From the NCBI RefSeq assembly GCF_003795145.1, contig NZ_CP027786.1:310001-374000 (forward strand): a stretch of DNA of 64,000 nt, read 5' to 3'. The notes under the pieces were generated by a model. That model had not been told where the DNA came from and did no database searches. It worked only from the letters and a program-made list of their open reading frames with translations. Shown piece by piece: positions 8,455 through 16,740 of this stretch. The position numbers and the translations under genes are program-made. How positions within the stretch are numbered: position 1 is the stretch's first letter; each line of letters starts with the position of its first letter. The DNA comes from Tetragenococcus koreensis (lineage in GTDB: Bacteria > Bacillota > Bacilli > Lactobacillales > Enterococcaceae).

Positions 8455-8845
8455 CATCAACGTAATATTAGATGTATTAGCAAAAAGAGAAGAATTTTAT
8501 AAACAGTCGAAAGAAGTTTATATGTTATCTGTTTATGGTGTGATCAAAGGGTTCATAACGGCGAACATGGTCACAGACATTTACTATATTTTAGAAAAAT
8601 ATGGTTCTGAAAACGCAAAAAATGAAATCAGAAAGTTATTACAACTAAATGAAGTACTTTCTGTAACGGAATTAGACTGTATTAATGCATTGGAATTAAG
8701 TGGGGACGACTTTGAAGATAATTTGATTATAGCTACTGCAATTCGTAACGACGTAGAAAGCATCATTACTAGAAATGGTGAAGACTACCGTAATAGTGGT
8801 TTAATTGTCTATACGCCAGAAGAGTTAATTCGTAAGTTCAAATGA
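8438..8845 (+). CDS. PIN-domain toxin (putative ribonuclease)
   Basis: 135 residues with PIN acidic residues in order: Asp6 in IIDINVILDVLAKR, a central acidic region (ELDCINAL) and the DDFEDNLIIATAI plus ESIITRNGEDY segment. PIN domains cleave RNA using these carboxylates and Mg or Mn. The start is inside the antitoxin gene, which fits coupled expression of a VapC-like toxin with an AbrB-fold antitoxin. Targets cannot be inferred. No other genes share the unit, and a strong terminator follows directly. Confidence 0.85.
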   Translation: MNCIIDINVILDVLAKREEFYKQSKEVYMLSVYGVIKGFITANMVTDIYYILEKYGSENAKNEIRKLLQLNEVLSVTELDCINALELSGDDFEDNLIIATAIRNDVESIITRNGEDYRNSGLIVYTPEELIRKFK

Positions 8846-8909
8846 TATGTCTTTTAAAATGTTTACCGACGTTGGTCCGTATTTATTTTAAGGCATATCA
8901 TTTTATTTT
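8841..8909 (+). terminator. Terminator of the toxin-antitoxin operon
   Basis: AATGATATGTCTT (8841-8853) pairs with AAGGCATATCATT (8890-8902), a 13-bp stem with one G-T pair, then TTATTTTG. The stop codon of the toxin gene lies in the 5' arm. Confidence 0.8.
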
Positions 8910-9240
8910 GCTATAAAAGATTTTACACCAGTCACAAGTTGAGAACGATTATTATGAAGCGACTCAAAGTTTAGAAGAAAGTGAGCTAGATTGCTAAACA
9001 TAGTCATGCTCAACAAGTTATTTGTTCTTATCGACAGCCTTACATAGATCACATTATGGTTAATTACTTGAAGACGAACAGTATTACCTATAGCTGTTGT
9101 ATTGGTTAATATTTCGTAAAACTTTGAATTTATCAAACGATGCCCTCGGTTTTACATGGGGGAACTTGAGTTACTTTACCCAATAATATATGAGAATAAA
9201 CGATTTTGGGAAAATGTGCTAAAATGAATAAAAAGGCGAG
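8910..9240 (+). other. Gene-free stretch with possible degenerate coding remnants
   Basis: No intact gene is convincing. Short plus-strand frames read like protein but are broken by stops and shifts, for example ENDYYEATQSLEESELD, then AQQVICSYRQPYIDHIMVNY, then FYMGELELLYPIIYENK ending near 9225. This pattern suggests an old decayed gene, but I cannot name the family. A 77-residue frame on the minus strand is probably chance. Confidence 0.35.
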
Positions 9241-9251
9241 GAGTGTTGGCA

Positions 9252-9689
9252 ATGGAAGACTATGAAAAATATGAGGCAAAAGCTGAAGAAATAAGAAAAC
9301 AGAATGAACAGTTACTCGTTGAATTTCAGCAATACTTGATTGACAAACAGCTTAGTACAAAAACAATCAATAAACATGTGCCCAATGTTGACTTTTATAT
9401 CAATCAGTTTCTTCTTCATGATGGGTTGCTGGAAGCGAAAAAAGGAGCACTGGCTATCGGTGAATTTCTGGGCTACTGGTTTATTAGAAAAGCAATGTGG
9501 TCAAGTGTTGCTCAAATTAATGAAAACGCCACAAGTTTAAAAAAGTTTTATACCTTCCTGTATGAAAGAGGAGATATCGATAAAGAAACTTTGGATGAAC
9601 TAAAGGACACCATTAAAGAGGAAAAACCGGAATGGCTTGAAACTATGCAACGCTACGATGATCCGTTCGATATGCCATTTGAGCTATAA
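9252..9689 (+). CDS. Integrase core-binding (SAM-like) domain protein without catalytic domain
   Basis: 145 residues, highly charged and helical. The segment FQQYLIDKQLSTKTINKHV through SLKKFYTFLYERGDIDKE resembles the N-terminal core-binding helix bundle of tyrosine recombinases, but the Arg-His-Arg-Tyr catalytic domain is absent. I chose ATG 9252 because AGGAG at 9239-9243 lies eight bases upstream. A conserved stand-alone protein of this type is plausible. A recombinase relic is the alternative. It is transcribed alone, followed closely by the disulfide reductase. Confidence 0.6.
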   Translation: MEDYEKYEAKAEEIRKQNEQLLVEFQQYLIDKQLSTKTINKHVPNVDFYINQFLLHDGLLEAKKGALAIGEFLGYWFIRKAMWSSVAQINENATSLKKFYTFLYERGDIDKETLDELKDTIKEEKPEWLETMQRYDDPFDMPFEL

Positions 9690-9724
9690 ATGTGTTAAAC
9701 AATGATTGATAAGGAGTGAGATTC

Positions 9725-11059
9725 ATGGTAGAGAAATATGATACTGTTGTGATTGGTGCTGGCCCTGCTGGAACGGCAGCTGCTTCATCTTTAAAAGCTC
9801 AGGGAGAAAAGGTAGCGATTGTAGAAGAAGATTTGTGGGGCGGTACTTGTCCTAACCGCGGTTGTGATCCTAAAAAAATCTTATACGCTGCAGTAGAAGC
9901 AAAAGCTCAAGCTGATCTTTTAGCAGGCCAAGGGTTAAATACGCAAAGTTCTATCGAATGGTCAGATCTAATGGCGAATAAACGAGACTATACAAAACAA
10001 ATAAGCCCGGGTACTCATAAAAGTATGACGAGCAGTGGAATTGAAACATTTACTGGTCATGCGCAATTTGTCTACCCACACACATTAGAAATTGGCCAAC
10101 AAACGATTGAAGCTCAGAACGTGATCATCGCGACTGGCTTGCGGCCACGAATTCCAGAAATTAAAGGGAAGGAATTTTTGCAAACAAGTACGGACTTTTT
10201 AGAGTTAGATGAAATGCCAGCAAATATTACGATTCAAGGAGGCGGTTATGTTGCTTTTGAACTGGCCGGGATTGCATCTTCTGCTGGAGCTAAAGTGACA
10301 TTAATCCATCATAATGATCGTCCATTGAAAGCTTTTCCAGAAAAACTTGTGCAAACTCTTTGCGATCAATTATCCGAAAATGGTGTAGAGATTATTTTGA
10401 ACCAAGAAATCACGGAAGTTCAAAAAAATTCATCAGGTTATCGAGTGATGGGTAATGATGGCTTTGACAGAGAGACAGATCGAGTCTTTGCTGCAGTCGG
10501 CCGAATTGCCAACGTGGACCAATTAAGGTTAGATCAAATAAATGTTGAATATTCTAATAAAGGCGTGAAAGTAAACGAGCATTTACAATCAGACGCTTCA
10601 CATATTTATGCGATCGGCGATTCAGCAGCTTCTCCGGTGCCTAAGTTAACACCTGTTGCAGGCTTTGAAGCGAACTATGTGGTCGAACAAATTTTAGGCG
10701 ATCACACAGAGATTAAATATCCATTAGTACCAACTATCATCTTTTCTTTGCCTAAATTGTCGCAAGTTGGTGTATCTGTGCAGCAGGCACAAGAAGATAC
10801 AGATAGATATCAAGTGAGAACGACCAATATGGAAGAATGGATCACCTATAAAAGACAACATGAAGAAAAAGTTTTGGTCCAACTAGTCATTGATCAAAAG
10901 CAAGACAAAGTGGTGGGAGCTGCTTGTTTGAGTATGGAAGCCGATGAGATGATTAATTATTTGAGATTGCTGATTAAGCATGGATATTCAGCCGCAGAAG
11001 TTGGGCAAACACTCTTTAACTACCCAACGACCGCAAGTGATATTCAGTATTTGTATTAA
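9725..11059 (+). CDS. FAD/NAD(P)-dependent pyridine nucleotide-disulfide oxidoreductase
   Basis: 444 residues in the class I flavin disulfide reductase layout: FAD-binding VVIGAGPAGTAAASSL, redox disulfide GGTCPNRGCDPKK (Cys-x4-Cys), NAD(P) Rossmann motif IQGGGYVAFELAGIAS near residue 165, FAD motif IYAIGDSA near 300, and a dimerisation domain at the C-terminus. In glutathione reductase the C-terminus supplies a catalytic His (HPT). Here the matching place reads NYPTTASD, so the usual acid-base histidine is absent and the substrate may differ from glutathione. I start it at ATG 9725, after AAGGAG at 9711-9716. Confidence 0.88.
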   Translation: MVEKYDTVVIGAGPAGTAAASSLKAQGEKVAIVEEDLWGGTCPNRGCDPKKILYAAVEAKAQADLLAGQGLNTQSSIEWSDLMANKRDYTKQISPGTHKSMTSSGIETFTGHAQFVYPHTLEIGQQTIEAQNVIIATGLRPRIPEIKGKEFLQTSTDFLELDEMPANITIQGGGYVAFELAGIASSAGAKVTLIHHNDRPLKAFPEKLVQTLCDQLSENGVEIILNQEITEVQKNSSGYRVMGNDGFDRETDRVFAAVGRIANVDQLRLDQINVEYSNKGVKVNEHLQSDASHIYAIGDSAASPVPKLTPVAGFEANYVVEQILGDHTEIKYPLVPTIIFSLPKLSQVGVSVQQAQEDTDRYQVRTTNMEEWITYKRQHEEKVLVQLVIDQKQDKVVGAACLSMEADEMINYLRLLIKHGYSAAEVGQTLFNYPTTASDIQYLY

Positions 11060-11200
11060 ACTTTAGGGTTAAGAAAAAAACTGTACCAATAACTGCTGTA
11101 AGATACAAAGATATGCTTTTTTGAATGATTGCGAACATTACGAGTTTGTATTCATTTTGAAAAGTATATTTTTTGTTTTCAGGCAACGTTTTATATGAGA

Positions 11201-11295
11201 TTCGAGTTAATTCGTACTTCGCCTGAATTTATCACTTGATTCGAATTAATTCGAATTATGTGGTAAAATGAAATGGAGATTCGAATTAATTCGAA
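11201..11295. promoter_or_regulatory. Three phased palindromic operator-like repeats before the AAA ATPase gene
   Basis: TTCGAATTAATTCGAA, a perfect 16-bp palindrome, occurs at 11240-11255 and 11280-11295. A diverged copy (TTCGAGTTAATTCGTA) occurs at 11201-11216. The starts are 39 and 40 bases apart, close to four helical turns. The middle copy overlaps a -35 position relative to TAAAAT at 11264-11269. The last lies in the leader just before the ribosome site. The cognate regulator is not obvious, as no DNA-binding gene adjoins. Confidence 0.8.
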
Positions 11296-11308
11296 AGAAG
11301 GTAAGGTT

Positions 11309-12499
11309 ATGATACAAAGAACGAATTATTTAAAAAAATTAAAACGAGTAAAAGATAAACAAATTATTAAAGTATTAACTGGCGTGCGTCGTTGTGGAAA
11401 ATCAACAATCTTACAAATGTTTCGGCAACAATTGCTCGACGAAGGAGTTGAGCAATCTCAGATCATTTTTATTAATTTTGAAGACTTAGCAAATGAGAAA
11501 TATCTTGACTATCATGAGTTGTATCAATATTTGGATAACAGCATTGAAGAAAACCAGAGATATTATATTTTTTTGGATGAAATCCAAGCAGTGACTCATT
11601 TTGAAAAAGTATTAGATAGCTTATTTATCCGTTCTAACGTGGATATTTATGTTACTGGTTCTAATGCATTTATGTTATCTGGAGAGTTAGCCACACTACT
11701 TTCTGGTCGTTATATTGAAGTACGTGTTCATCCCTTATCTTTTAAAGAGTACCATAGTGCTTTTAAAAGAGACGCAACTACAGATTTCCAAGCCTATCTT
11801 AATTTTGGAGGTTTTCCTTTTGCTGTCCAATTAGAAGATGAAAAAACATTTAAAGATTATGTAGACGGTATTGTCAATACTGTATTAGTTAAAGACGTAT
11901 TACAACGGAAACAACGCAGTGATAGCGCTTTAGTTGAACATATAGCTCGTTTTTTAACAGATACCGCTGGCAACTTAATTACTGTTAAAAAGATTGCGAA
12001 TACGTTAACTTCAATGGGAGAAAAGACAACTAGCGATACAGTTTTGTCTTACTTATCGGCATTTCTCGATGCATATTTGTTTTATAGGTGTGATCGCTAT
12101 GATATTTCCGGGAAAAAGTATCTATCCGTTAATTCCAAATATTATCCTGTAGATATGTCACTACGCTATGCACTTTTAGGAACAAAACGAGTAAATATCG
12201 GTAGTCGCTTAGAAACTGTTGTATTTTTAGAATTATTACGTCGTGATTATGAAATTTATGTAGGAACGATTGAAAATACTGAAGTTGATTTTGTGGCAAT
12301 TAAGCAAGGCGTTAAGGAATATTATCAAGTTTCTTATACTTTAATTGACGATGAGACGTATAACCGAGAAGTCTCTGCATTGAAGAAAATCAAAGATGAT
12401 TACCGAAAAATTTTATTAACGGCTGACCCAGGCTATGCAAATGATGAAGGCGTTGAGCAAATAAATGTTATTAACTGGCTTTTGGGAGAAAATGAATAA
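11309..12499 (+). CDS. AAA_14/DUF4143 P-loop ATPase
   Basis: 396 residues. The N-terminal half is an AAA_14 ATPase: Walker A GVRRCGKST, Walker B YYIFLDEIQ, sensor region IYVTGSNAFMLSGELATLLSGR. The C-terminal half fits DUF4143, with a winged-helix-like part (ITVKKIANTLTSMG) and a terminal strand set (TEVDFVAIKQG) that resembles a nuclease-like fold. The family is common and its function is unsettled. I prefer ATG 11309 over 11273, since GAAGG precedes it and the earlier start would place an operator palindrome inside the coding region. The gene stands alone under the phased palindromes. Confidence 0.85.
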   Translation: MIQRTNYLKKLKRVKDKQIIKVLTGVRRCGKSTILQMFRQQLLDEGVEQSQIIFINFEDLANEKYLDYHELYQYLDNSIEENQRYYIFLDEIQAVTHFEKVLDSLFIRSNVDIYVTGSNAFMLSGELATLLSGRYIEVRVHPLSFKEYHSAFKRDATTDFQAYLNFGGFPFAVQLEDEKTFKDYVDGIVNTVLVKDVLQRKQRSDSALVEHIARFLTDTAGNLITVKKIANTLTSMGEKTTSDTVLSYLSAFLDAYLFYRCDRYDISGKKYLSVNSKYYPVDMSLRYALLGTKRVNIGSRLETVVFLELLRRDYEIYVGTIENTEVDFVAIKQGVKEYYQVSYTLIDDETYNREVSALKKIKDDYRKILLTADPGYANDEGVEQINVINWLLGENE

Positions 12500-12714
12500 G
12501 AAACTTAATTTGATTGTTGATAAACTTTCTTAAATTAGTTAACAAAAAGATTAGGCACAGAATTTGGAGCGGGGTATTTATACTAATTTTTCTATAATTT
12601 AATAGAACAGGAAGATTGTTAAAATTATTACAGAATTGCTCGAAACTTTTTGTTAAAAAGCAAGTATATTTCCGGTCGTTTATTCAAAATCAATTGTATT
12701 TTAAGCTGTTTTAT

Positions 12715-12743
12715 TTTACAATTGAAAGCGTTAAAATTATAAC
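12715..12743 (+). promoter_or_regulatory. Promoter with a cre-like site for the ABC transporter genes
   Basis: TTTACA (12715-12720), a 17-base spacer and TATAAC (12738-12743). The spacer contains TGAAAGCGTTAAAA, a partial match to the CcpA cre consensus. Carbon catabolite control is possible but not certain. Confidence 0.5.
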
Positions 12744-12780
12744 AGTTAAAAATACTGTTTAAATATAAGGAGGGTAACCA

Positions 12781-13623
12781 GTGAAAAAGAACTTTATTGT
12801 TTTATTACTTCTTTTTGGAGGAGTATTAACTGCTTGTACTAACAACGAAGGCAATAGTGCAGAAGAGGATAACAGCTGGCAAGATGTGGAAGAAGAAGGA
12901 CAGTTAACAGTAGCCACCTCAGGTACTTTATATCCTTCTTCCTTTTATGACGATGATAATCAGTTAGTAGGGTATGATGTAGATGTTGCCAAAGAGGTAG
13001 CCAAACGGTTAGATGTTGATATTGAATTTGAAGAATACAATGTTGATGGACAAATTTCATCACTTCAAAACGAAAATACGGATTTTGCAGCGAATGATTT
13101 TAGTTTGAACAGTGATAGAGAAGAAAATTTTCTTTTATCTTCACCGATAAAATATTCATTTGCAAGTTTAATTGTGCGAGAAGAAGATGATTCAGGAATT
13201 CATTCCTTAGAAGATTTAGAAGGAAAAAAAGCTGCGGGTGAGCCGAATACAAGCTATATGAGAGCGGCTGAACAATATGGCGCTGAGTTAGTGACTTACG
13301 ATAATGCGACGAATGAACAGTATTTGACCGATGTTGCGAATGGACGAACTGATACGGTAGTTAATGATTATTATCTACAAAAAATGACGACAGAAGCTTT
13401 GGCTGATATTCCGGTAAAAATTTTAGACGATGTGTATTTTAACCTAGACCATAATGGCTTTTTGTTTGAGAAGGATCATGAAGCTTTGCATGAAAAAGTC
13501 AACGAAGTGCTGGCTGACATGAAAGATGATGGCACGCTCAAAGAAATTTCAGAAGAATATTTTGACGCGGATGTATCGGAAAAGCCAGACGTAGAAAATA
13601 TTGAACAGGTAGATGTTGAATAA
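12781..13623 (+). CDS. Amino-acid ABC transporter substrate-binding lipoprotein
   Basis: 280 residues beginning with a lipoprotein signal peptide (KNFIVLLLLFGGVLTAC, lipobox Cys near residue 19), a Glu/Asp-rich linker, then a family-3 solute-binding domain: GQLTVATSGTLYPSSFYDD, LVGYDVDVAKEVAKRL and DFAANDFSLNSDREENF. Such proteins capture polar amino acids or cystine outside the membrane. The start is GTG with AGGAGGG upstream. The permease gene overlaps its stop by one base. No ATPase gene is present in the locus, so energy coupling must come from elsewhere or the system is a remnant. Confidence 0.88.
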   Translation: MKKNFIVLLLLFGGVLTACTNNEGNSAEEDNSWQDVEEEGQLTVATSGTLYPSSFYDDDNQLVGYDVDVAKEVAKRLDVDIEFEEYNVDGQISSLQNENTDFAANDFSLNSDREENFLLSSPIKYSFASLIVREEDDSGIHSLEDLEGKKAAGEPNTSYMRAAEQYGAELVTYDNATNEQYLTDVANGRTDTVVNDYYLQKMTTEALADIPVKILDDVYFNLDHNGFLFEKDHEALHEKVNEVLADMKDDGTLKEISEEYFDADVSEKPDVENIEQVDVE

Positions 13624-14303
13624 TGTATATTCCAGGACTTGATTTTACATTGATGTGGGAATCGCTCCCTTTTATTTTGCAAGGTTTATCCTATACTTTG
13701 GGAATTGCTATTGCATCGTTATTACTGGGGAATTTTTTAGGACTTTTGCTAACATCACTTGGCTTAGTCCCTAATAAAATTTTACGAGGACTCGTACGCT
13801 TGTGGCTTTCTTTTTTTAGAGGAGTGCCAGCCTTGGTGTTATTGTTTATCCTCTATTTTGGTTTACCTTACCAACTTCATCCGCTAACTGCTTCGATTGC
13901 TTGTTTTACTTTGACTGGCAGCGCGTTTATGGGAGAAATTTATCGGGGCTCTATTTTAGGTGTTGACTCGGGTCAATGGGATGCTGCCTACGCTTTAGGA
14001 TTTAATTTCATGAAAACAATGCGACTGATTATTATGCCGCAAGCCTTTCGTATTTCAGTTCCAGCGTTAAGTAATGTGGCAATGGACTTATTGAAAGGTA
14101 CTTCCCTTGCTGCGATGATTACCATACCTGATATTTTTCAGAACGCTAAAATTGTAGGAGGACGTTCCTTTGACTTTATGTCAATGTATGTCTTAGTGGC
14201 TGTTATTTATTGGATCTTATGTCTAGCAATTCAAGCAGTTCAACAACGCTTAGAAGAATACTTTGCCAAGCGTTATGGCACGTCTTTTAAGGTAAAAAAA
14301 TAG
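13623..14303 (+). CDS. Polar amino-acid ABC transporter permease (HisM/GlnP type)
   Basis: 226 residues with about five membrane helices and the EAA-type loop that contacts the ATPase (AYALGFNFMKTMRLIIMPQAFRIS). The N-terminal region GLSYTLGIAIASLLLG and the FFRGVPALVLLF motif are typical of the polar amino-acid family. It starts within the stop of the lipoprotein gene (TAATG). The expected third gene, for the ATP-binding subunit, is missing: the sequence directly after its stop is a decayed dehydrogenase copy, which suggests a deletion or recombination joined here. Confidence 0.88.
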   Translation: MYIPGLDFTLMWESLPFILQGLSYTLGIAIASLLLGNFLGLLLTSLGLVPNKILRGLVRLWLSFFRGVPALVLLFILYFGLPYQLHPLTASIACFTLTGSAFMGEIYRGSILGVDSGQWDAAYALGFNFMKTMRLIIMPQAFRISVPALSNVAMDLLKGTSLAAMITIPDIFQNAKIVGGRSFDFMSMYVLVAVIYWILCLAIQAVQQRLEEYFAKRYGTSFKVKK

Positions 14304-14304
14304 A

Positions 14305-14636
14305 CGAAATTATTTGATTTGCCAATAAACATAAGTCAATTTTTTGATGCTTCTATACAAGGGGCTAAAGCATCAGTAGAGGATGAAAGCTTCCAAGAAT
14401 GCCATTGAGTTCTAGTAAATACAAAGTCAATTTTTGATGTTATTGGGAAAAGACGAACTGGGTATCTGAAGCCTCCCGAAAAAAATAGCCATTTGGAATG
14501 AACAGTAAATGGTTCGATATTTGTTTTAACACATAGTGTAATAGAAAACTTAACTATTGCAAAAGAACTAAGAATCCAACCTTGGAGTTAGTTATGGATA
14601 CAATTTTTTCAACAAAATAAAAATGGGTAAGATTTA
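14305..14636 (+). pseudogene. Decayed second copy of the 3-hydroxyisobutyrate dehydrogenase-type gene
   Basis: The sequence aligns by eye with 3000-3570 of the intact gene. Matching stretches include TTTGCCAA..AAACATAAGT, TTTTTTGATGC near 14343, TTTTTGATGTTATTGGGAAAA near 14436, ACTATTGCAAAAGAA near 14554 and AGTTAGTTATGGA near 14587. Internal deletions and frameshifts leave no long frame. The 5' half is absent. The remnant starts within a few bases of the permease stop, and its terminator (14642) also has a counterpart at the parent gene. I infer an old segmental duplication that then decayed and replaced whatever followed the permease. Confidence 0.75.
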
Positions 14637-14641
14637 ATAAA

Positions 14642-14725
14642 AATAGCTAGGAATGTTGTAGTGTGTTCCTAAAAGTTAGCTTTTTTCTAATTTTGGGGGG
14701 CGGTACATCTACCTAGCTATTTTTT
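14642..14725 (+). terminator. Terminator relic matching the one at 3576
   Basis: AATAGCTAGG (14642-14651) pairs with CCTAGCTATT (14712-14721) followed by T residues. The arms and loop resemble the dehydrogenase terminator at 3576-3649. It would end ABC transporter transcripts. Confidence 0.7.
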
Positions 14726-15219
14726 AAATCGTTATTAGTTTTAATTGCTACTCATTTTTGTATCACTTATTTATCGTAAAATTTTTCCCCTGATTTCGCC
14801 TGTTATTTGTTTTGAAGATAGAAGATAAACTAATTAAGAAGTTTTTATATAATAACAATCTTTTTGAAAGAGATAATTTTCCTATTTTCTATCTATAAAC
14901 TTATTATTTTTTGATTTCATGTAAATTTAATTTCATATAAACGCACATTTATGTTGAAATTTAATTTAATAAGGGCTATACTCTAATTAGTTAAATGAAT
15001 TTGTTTAGGCAAATATTTTAGTGCACATCGTTAATTTTATGAAAATAGCCTTATATTACTAAGTTAATAGTTTTACTTTAGCATAGTGGTAAAGAGTCAA
15101 GATAAAAATTGAAATCATTTCTGTTTTTAAACTTGAAAATGGGCTCGCTGAACTAGGCCTGCGCAAATCAAGCGTTTTCACAGGTCGTTTCCTAAGAAAT
15201 GCGCAAAATAACAATAATG
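14726..15219. other. Gene-free AT-rich region, probably including the 3' end of the IS110 element
   Basis: No open frame of note. Up to about 15110 it is AT-rich. From about 15120 base composition rises (for example CTAGGCCTGCGCAAATC), which probably marks the downstream non-coding end of the IS110-family element. IS110 elements lack long terminal repeats, so I cannot fix the boundary. Confidence 0.4.
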
Positions 15220-16470
15220 TTATTTTTCTATCACGCTCCTAGGTGGCGTATAGAGTTGGTGGTTACGTAGTAGCGTATCCACCAAACGCACAAATTTTCT
15301 TGCAGTTAAAACGATGGCTCTTTTGTGTTGGTGTTTCGGTGTTTCTTGATATTTCTTACGATAAAAAGCTTGGTATTCGGGCAAATGTCGTCTTACAGAA
15401 TTGGCAGCTTCAATTAAGTAGTAACGGAAATAGCGATTGCCTTTTTTCGTTAATGGTGTGTCCTCGGCTTCATGACGGCCTGACTGATGTCTGGGCCAAG
15501 TGAGACCAGCATATTTGGCTAAACTGGCTTGATCGGGAAAACGTTGGATTTGACCAATTTCAGCTAATAAGCCAGCGGCATAAACGGGACCTACACCGGG
15601 AATACTGGTTAAACATTGGTATTCGGGCACCGTTTGAACGAGATCTTCGATCCCTTGGTCACAGTCTTTAATGGCTTTTTCCAAGGAACGAATTTCACGC
15701 ACAAGGATGCCTAAGATCATGTCGACCGATTCGCTCACGACTTGATCAAGCCGGTAAGAACTACGGATGGCCCGTTGGATCGTTTTTGCCAACCCTTCGG
15801 GATCTTTAAAGCGACCGCGCCCTTTCGTTTGAAGCCATTCGGCAAAGTCTTTCAAAGGCAGGTTCGCTAAGTCGTCTAAGGATAAATCTTGGGTAAAAAG
15901 TTCCATGATTATGGCACTAAAAACGGTCGTGGACCCTTCAGCTTCACGCAATTCCTTTTTTAAGGTATTGCATTTATACGAAAGGTTTTCAATAAAATGT
16001 TGTTTGACTTCAACTAATTGCCGTACGAATTGATAACGCGTGCGAGTCAATCGTTGAAGCGCCATATATTTTTCTTCTTTGATAGGTGAATTCGTATAGC
16101 GTTGAATCCGTAAGTAGTCGGCAATCATGAACGCGTCGATCGGATCCGTTTTATCCTCATCAAACATTTTGATATATTGTTTGATTCGATGTGGATTTTC
16201 AATCGTTGTAATGGCATGAATCGCTTGAAGCTGTTCATCCTGGTGGAAATTTACCGCTGGATGATAACTATACATGGAGGTAGATTCCATACCAATGACG
16301 ATTTGGTCAAACGAATACGTTTCGTAAAAGGCGAGTACCTGTTCTTTTAGTTTCCAGGCGCCTTGGGTGTCATTGCCATAGGTGTGATTTAACAACACCA
16401 CCATTTCGTCGGTTAGATAACATGTATCTAGTTTTTCCGAGCTAACGTCTATACCTACAAATAATTTCAC
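15220..16470 (-). CDS. IS110-family transposase (bridge-RNA-guided recombinase type)
   Basis: 416 residues. The N-terminal RuvC-like DEDD domain starts LFVGIDVSSEKLDTCYL, then VIGMESTSMYSYHP and DEDKTDPIDAFMIADYL. A coiled middle follows, and the C-terminal Transposase_20 domain shows LTSIPGVGPVYAAGLLAEIG and YAGLTWPRHQSGRHE, whose serine is the expected nucleophile. I start at the GTG at 16470, which has AAGGAGG directly upstream. The longer frame to 16764 would translate the non-coding left end. IS110 enzymes are guided by an RNA from the element itself, here most likely from the long region upstream of the gene. Confidence 0.93.
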   Translation of the reverse strand: MKLFVGIDVSSEKLDTCYLTDEMVVLLNHTYGNDTQGAWKLKEQVLAFYETYSFDQIVIGMESTSMYSYHPAVNFHQDEQLQAIHAITTIENPHRIKQYIKMFDEDKTDPIDAFMIADYLRIQRYTNSPIKEEKYMALQRLTRTRYQFVRQLVEVKQHFIENLSYKCNTLKKELREAEGSTTVFSAIIMELFTQDLSLDDLANLPLKDFAEWLQTKGRGRFKDPEGLAKTIQRAIRSSYRLDQVVSESVDMILGILVREIRSLEKAIKDCDQGIEDLVQTVPEYQCLTSIPGVGPVYAAGLLAEIGQIQRFPDQASLAKYAGLTWPRHQSGRHEAEDTPLTKKGNRYFRYYLIEAANSVRRHLPEYQAFYRKKYQETPKHQHKRAIVLTARKFVRLVDTLLRNHQLYTPPRSVIEK

Positions 16471-16499
16471 GGGGAAGGACCTCCTTTCAAAAAAAATTA

Positions 16500-16740
16500 G
16501 GAAAATGCTTCGATACTGTGGGCTTCCCAAGATACACGTTGTATAATCACAACCTCGTTTACGAGAATATAGTGACAAGAGGCAGGAGCTGCTTTCAAAC
16601 CTTCTACTCAAGGTATGCCTGCCCGAATGTCGAAACAGATAGTGTGTTGGTAATGATAACAACGGTCTGGGTTGCATGCTTAAATGCGTAGACGAACTAC
16701 AGGAGGTGATAGCACAATCCCATGTGGATCCTTTCCACTG
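16500..16740 (-). ncRNA. Candidate IS110 bridge RNA
   Basis: IS110-group elements encode a bridge RNA in the non-coding region 5' of the transposase. Here that region is about 270 bases with no reading frame. On the minus strand TATAAT (16749-16744) would start an RNA near 16738. It opens with a hairpin (GTGGA..TCCAC near 16735-16720), later has GGCAGG..CCTGCC arms enclosing a large loop (about 16620-16578) and CTCGTAAACGAG, and runs to a T-rich tract just before the ribosome site. Ends and loop assignments are inferred. Confidence 0.5.

Noticed and set aside
8903-9136. A 77-codon minus-strand frame beside the toxin-antitoxin unit
   Set aside because: No ribosome site, odd composition, and the plus strand shows broken protein-like pieces that better explain the stretch as debris.
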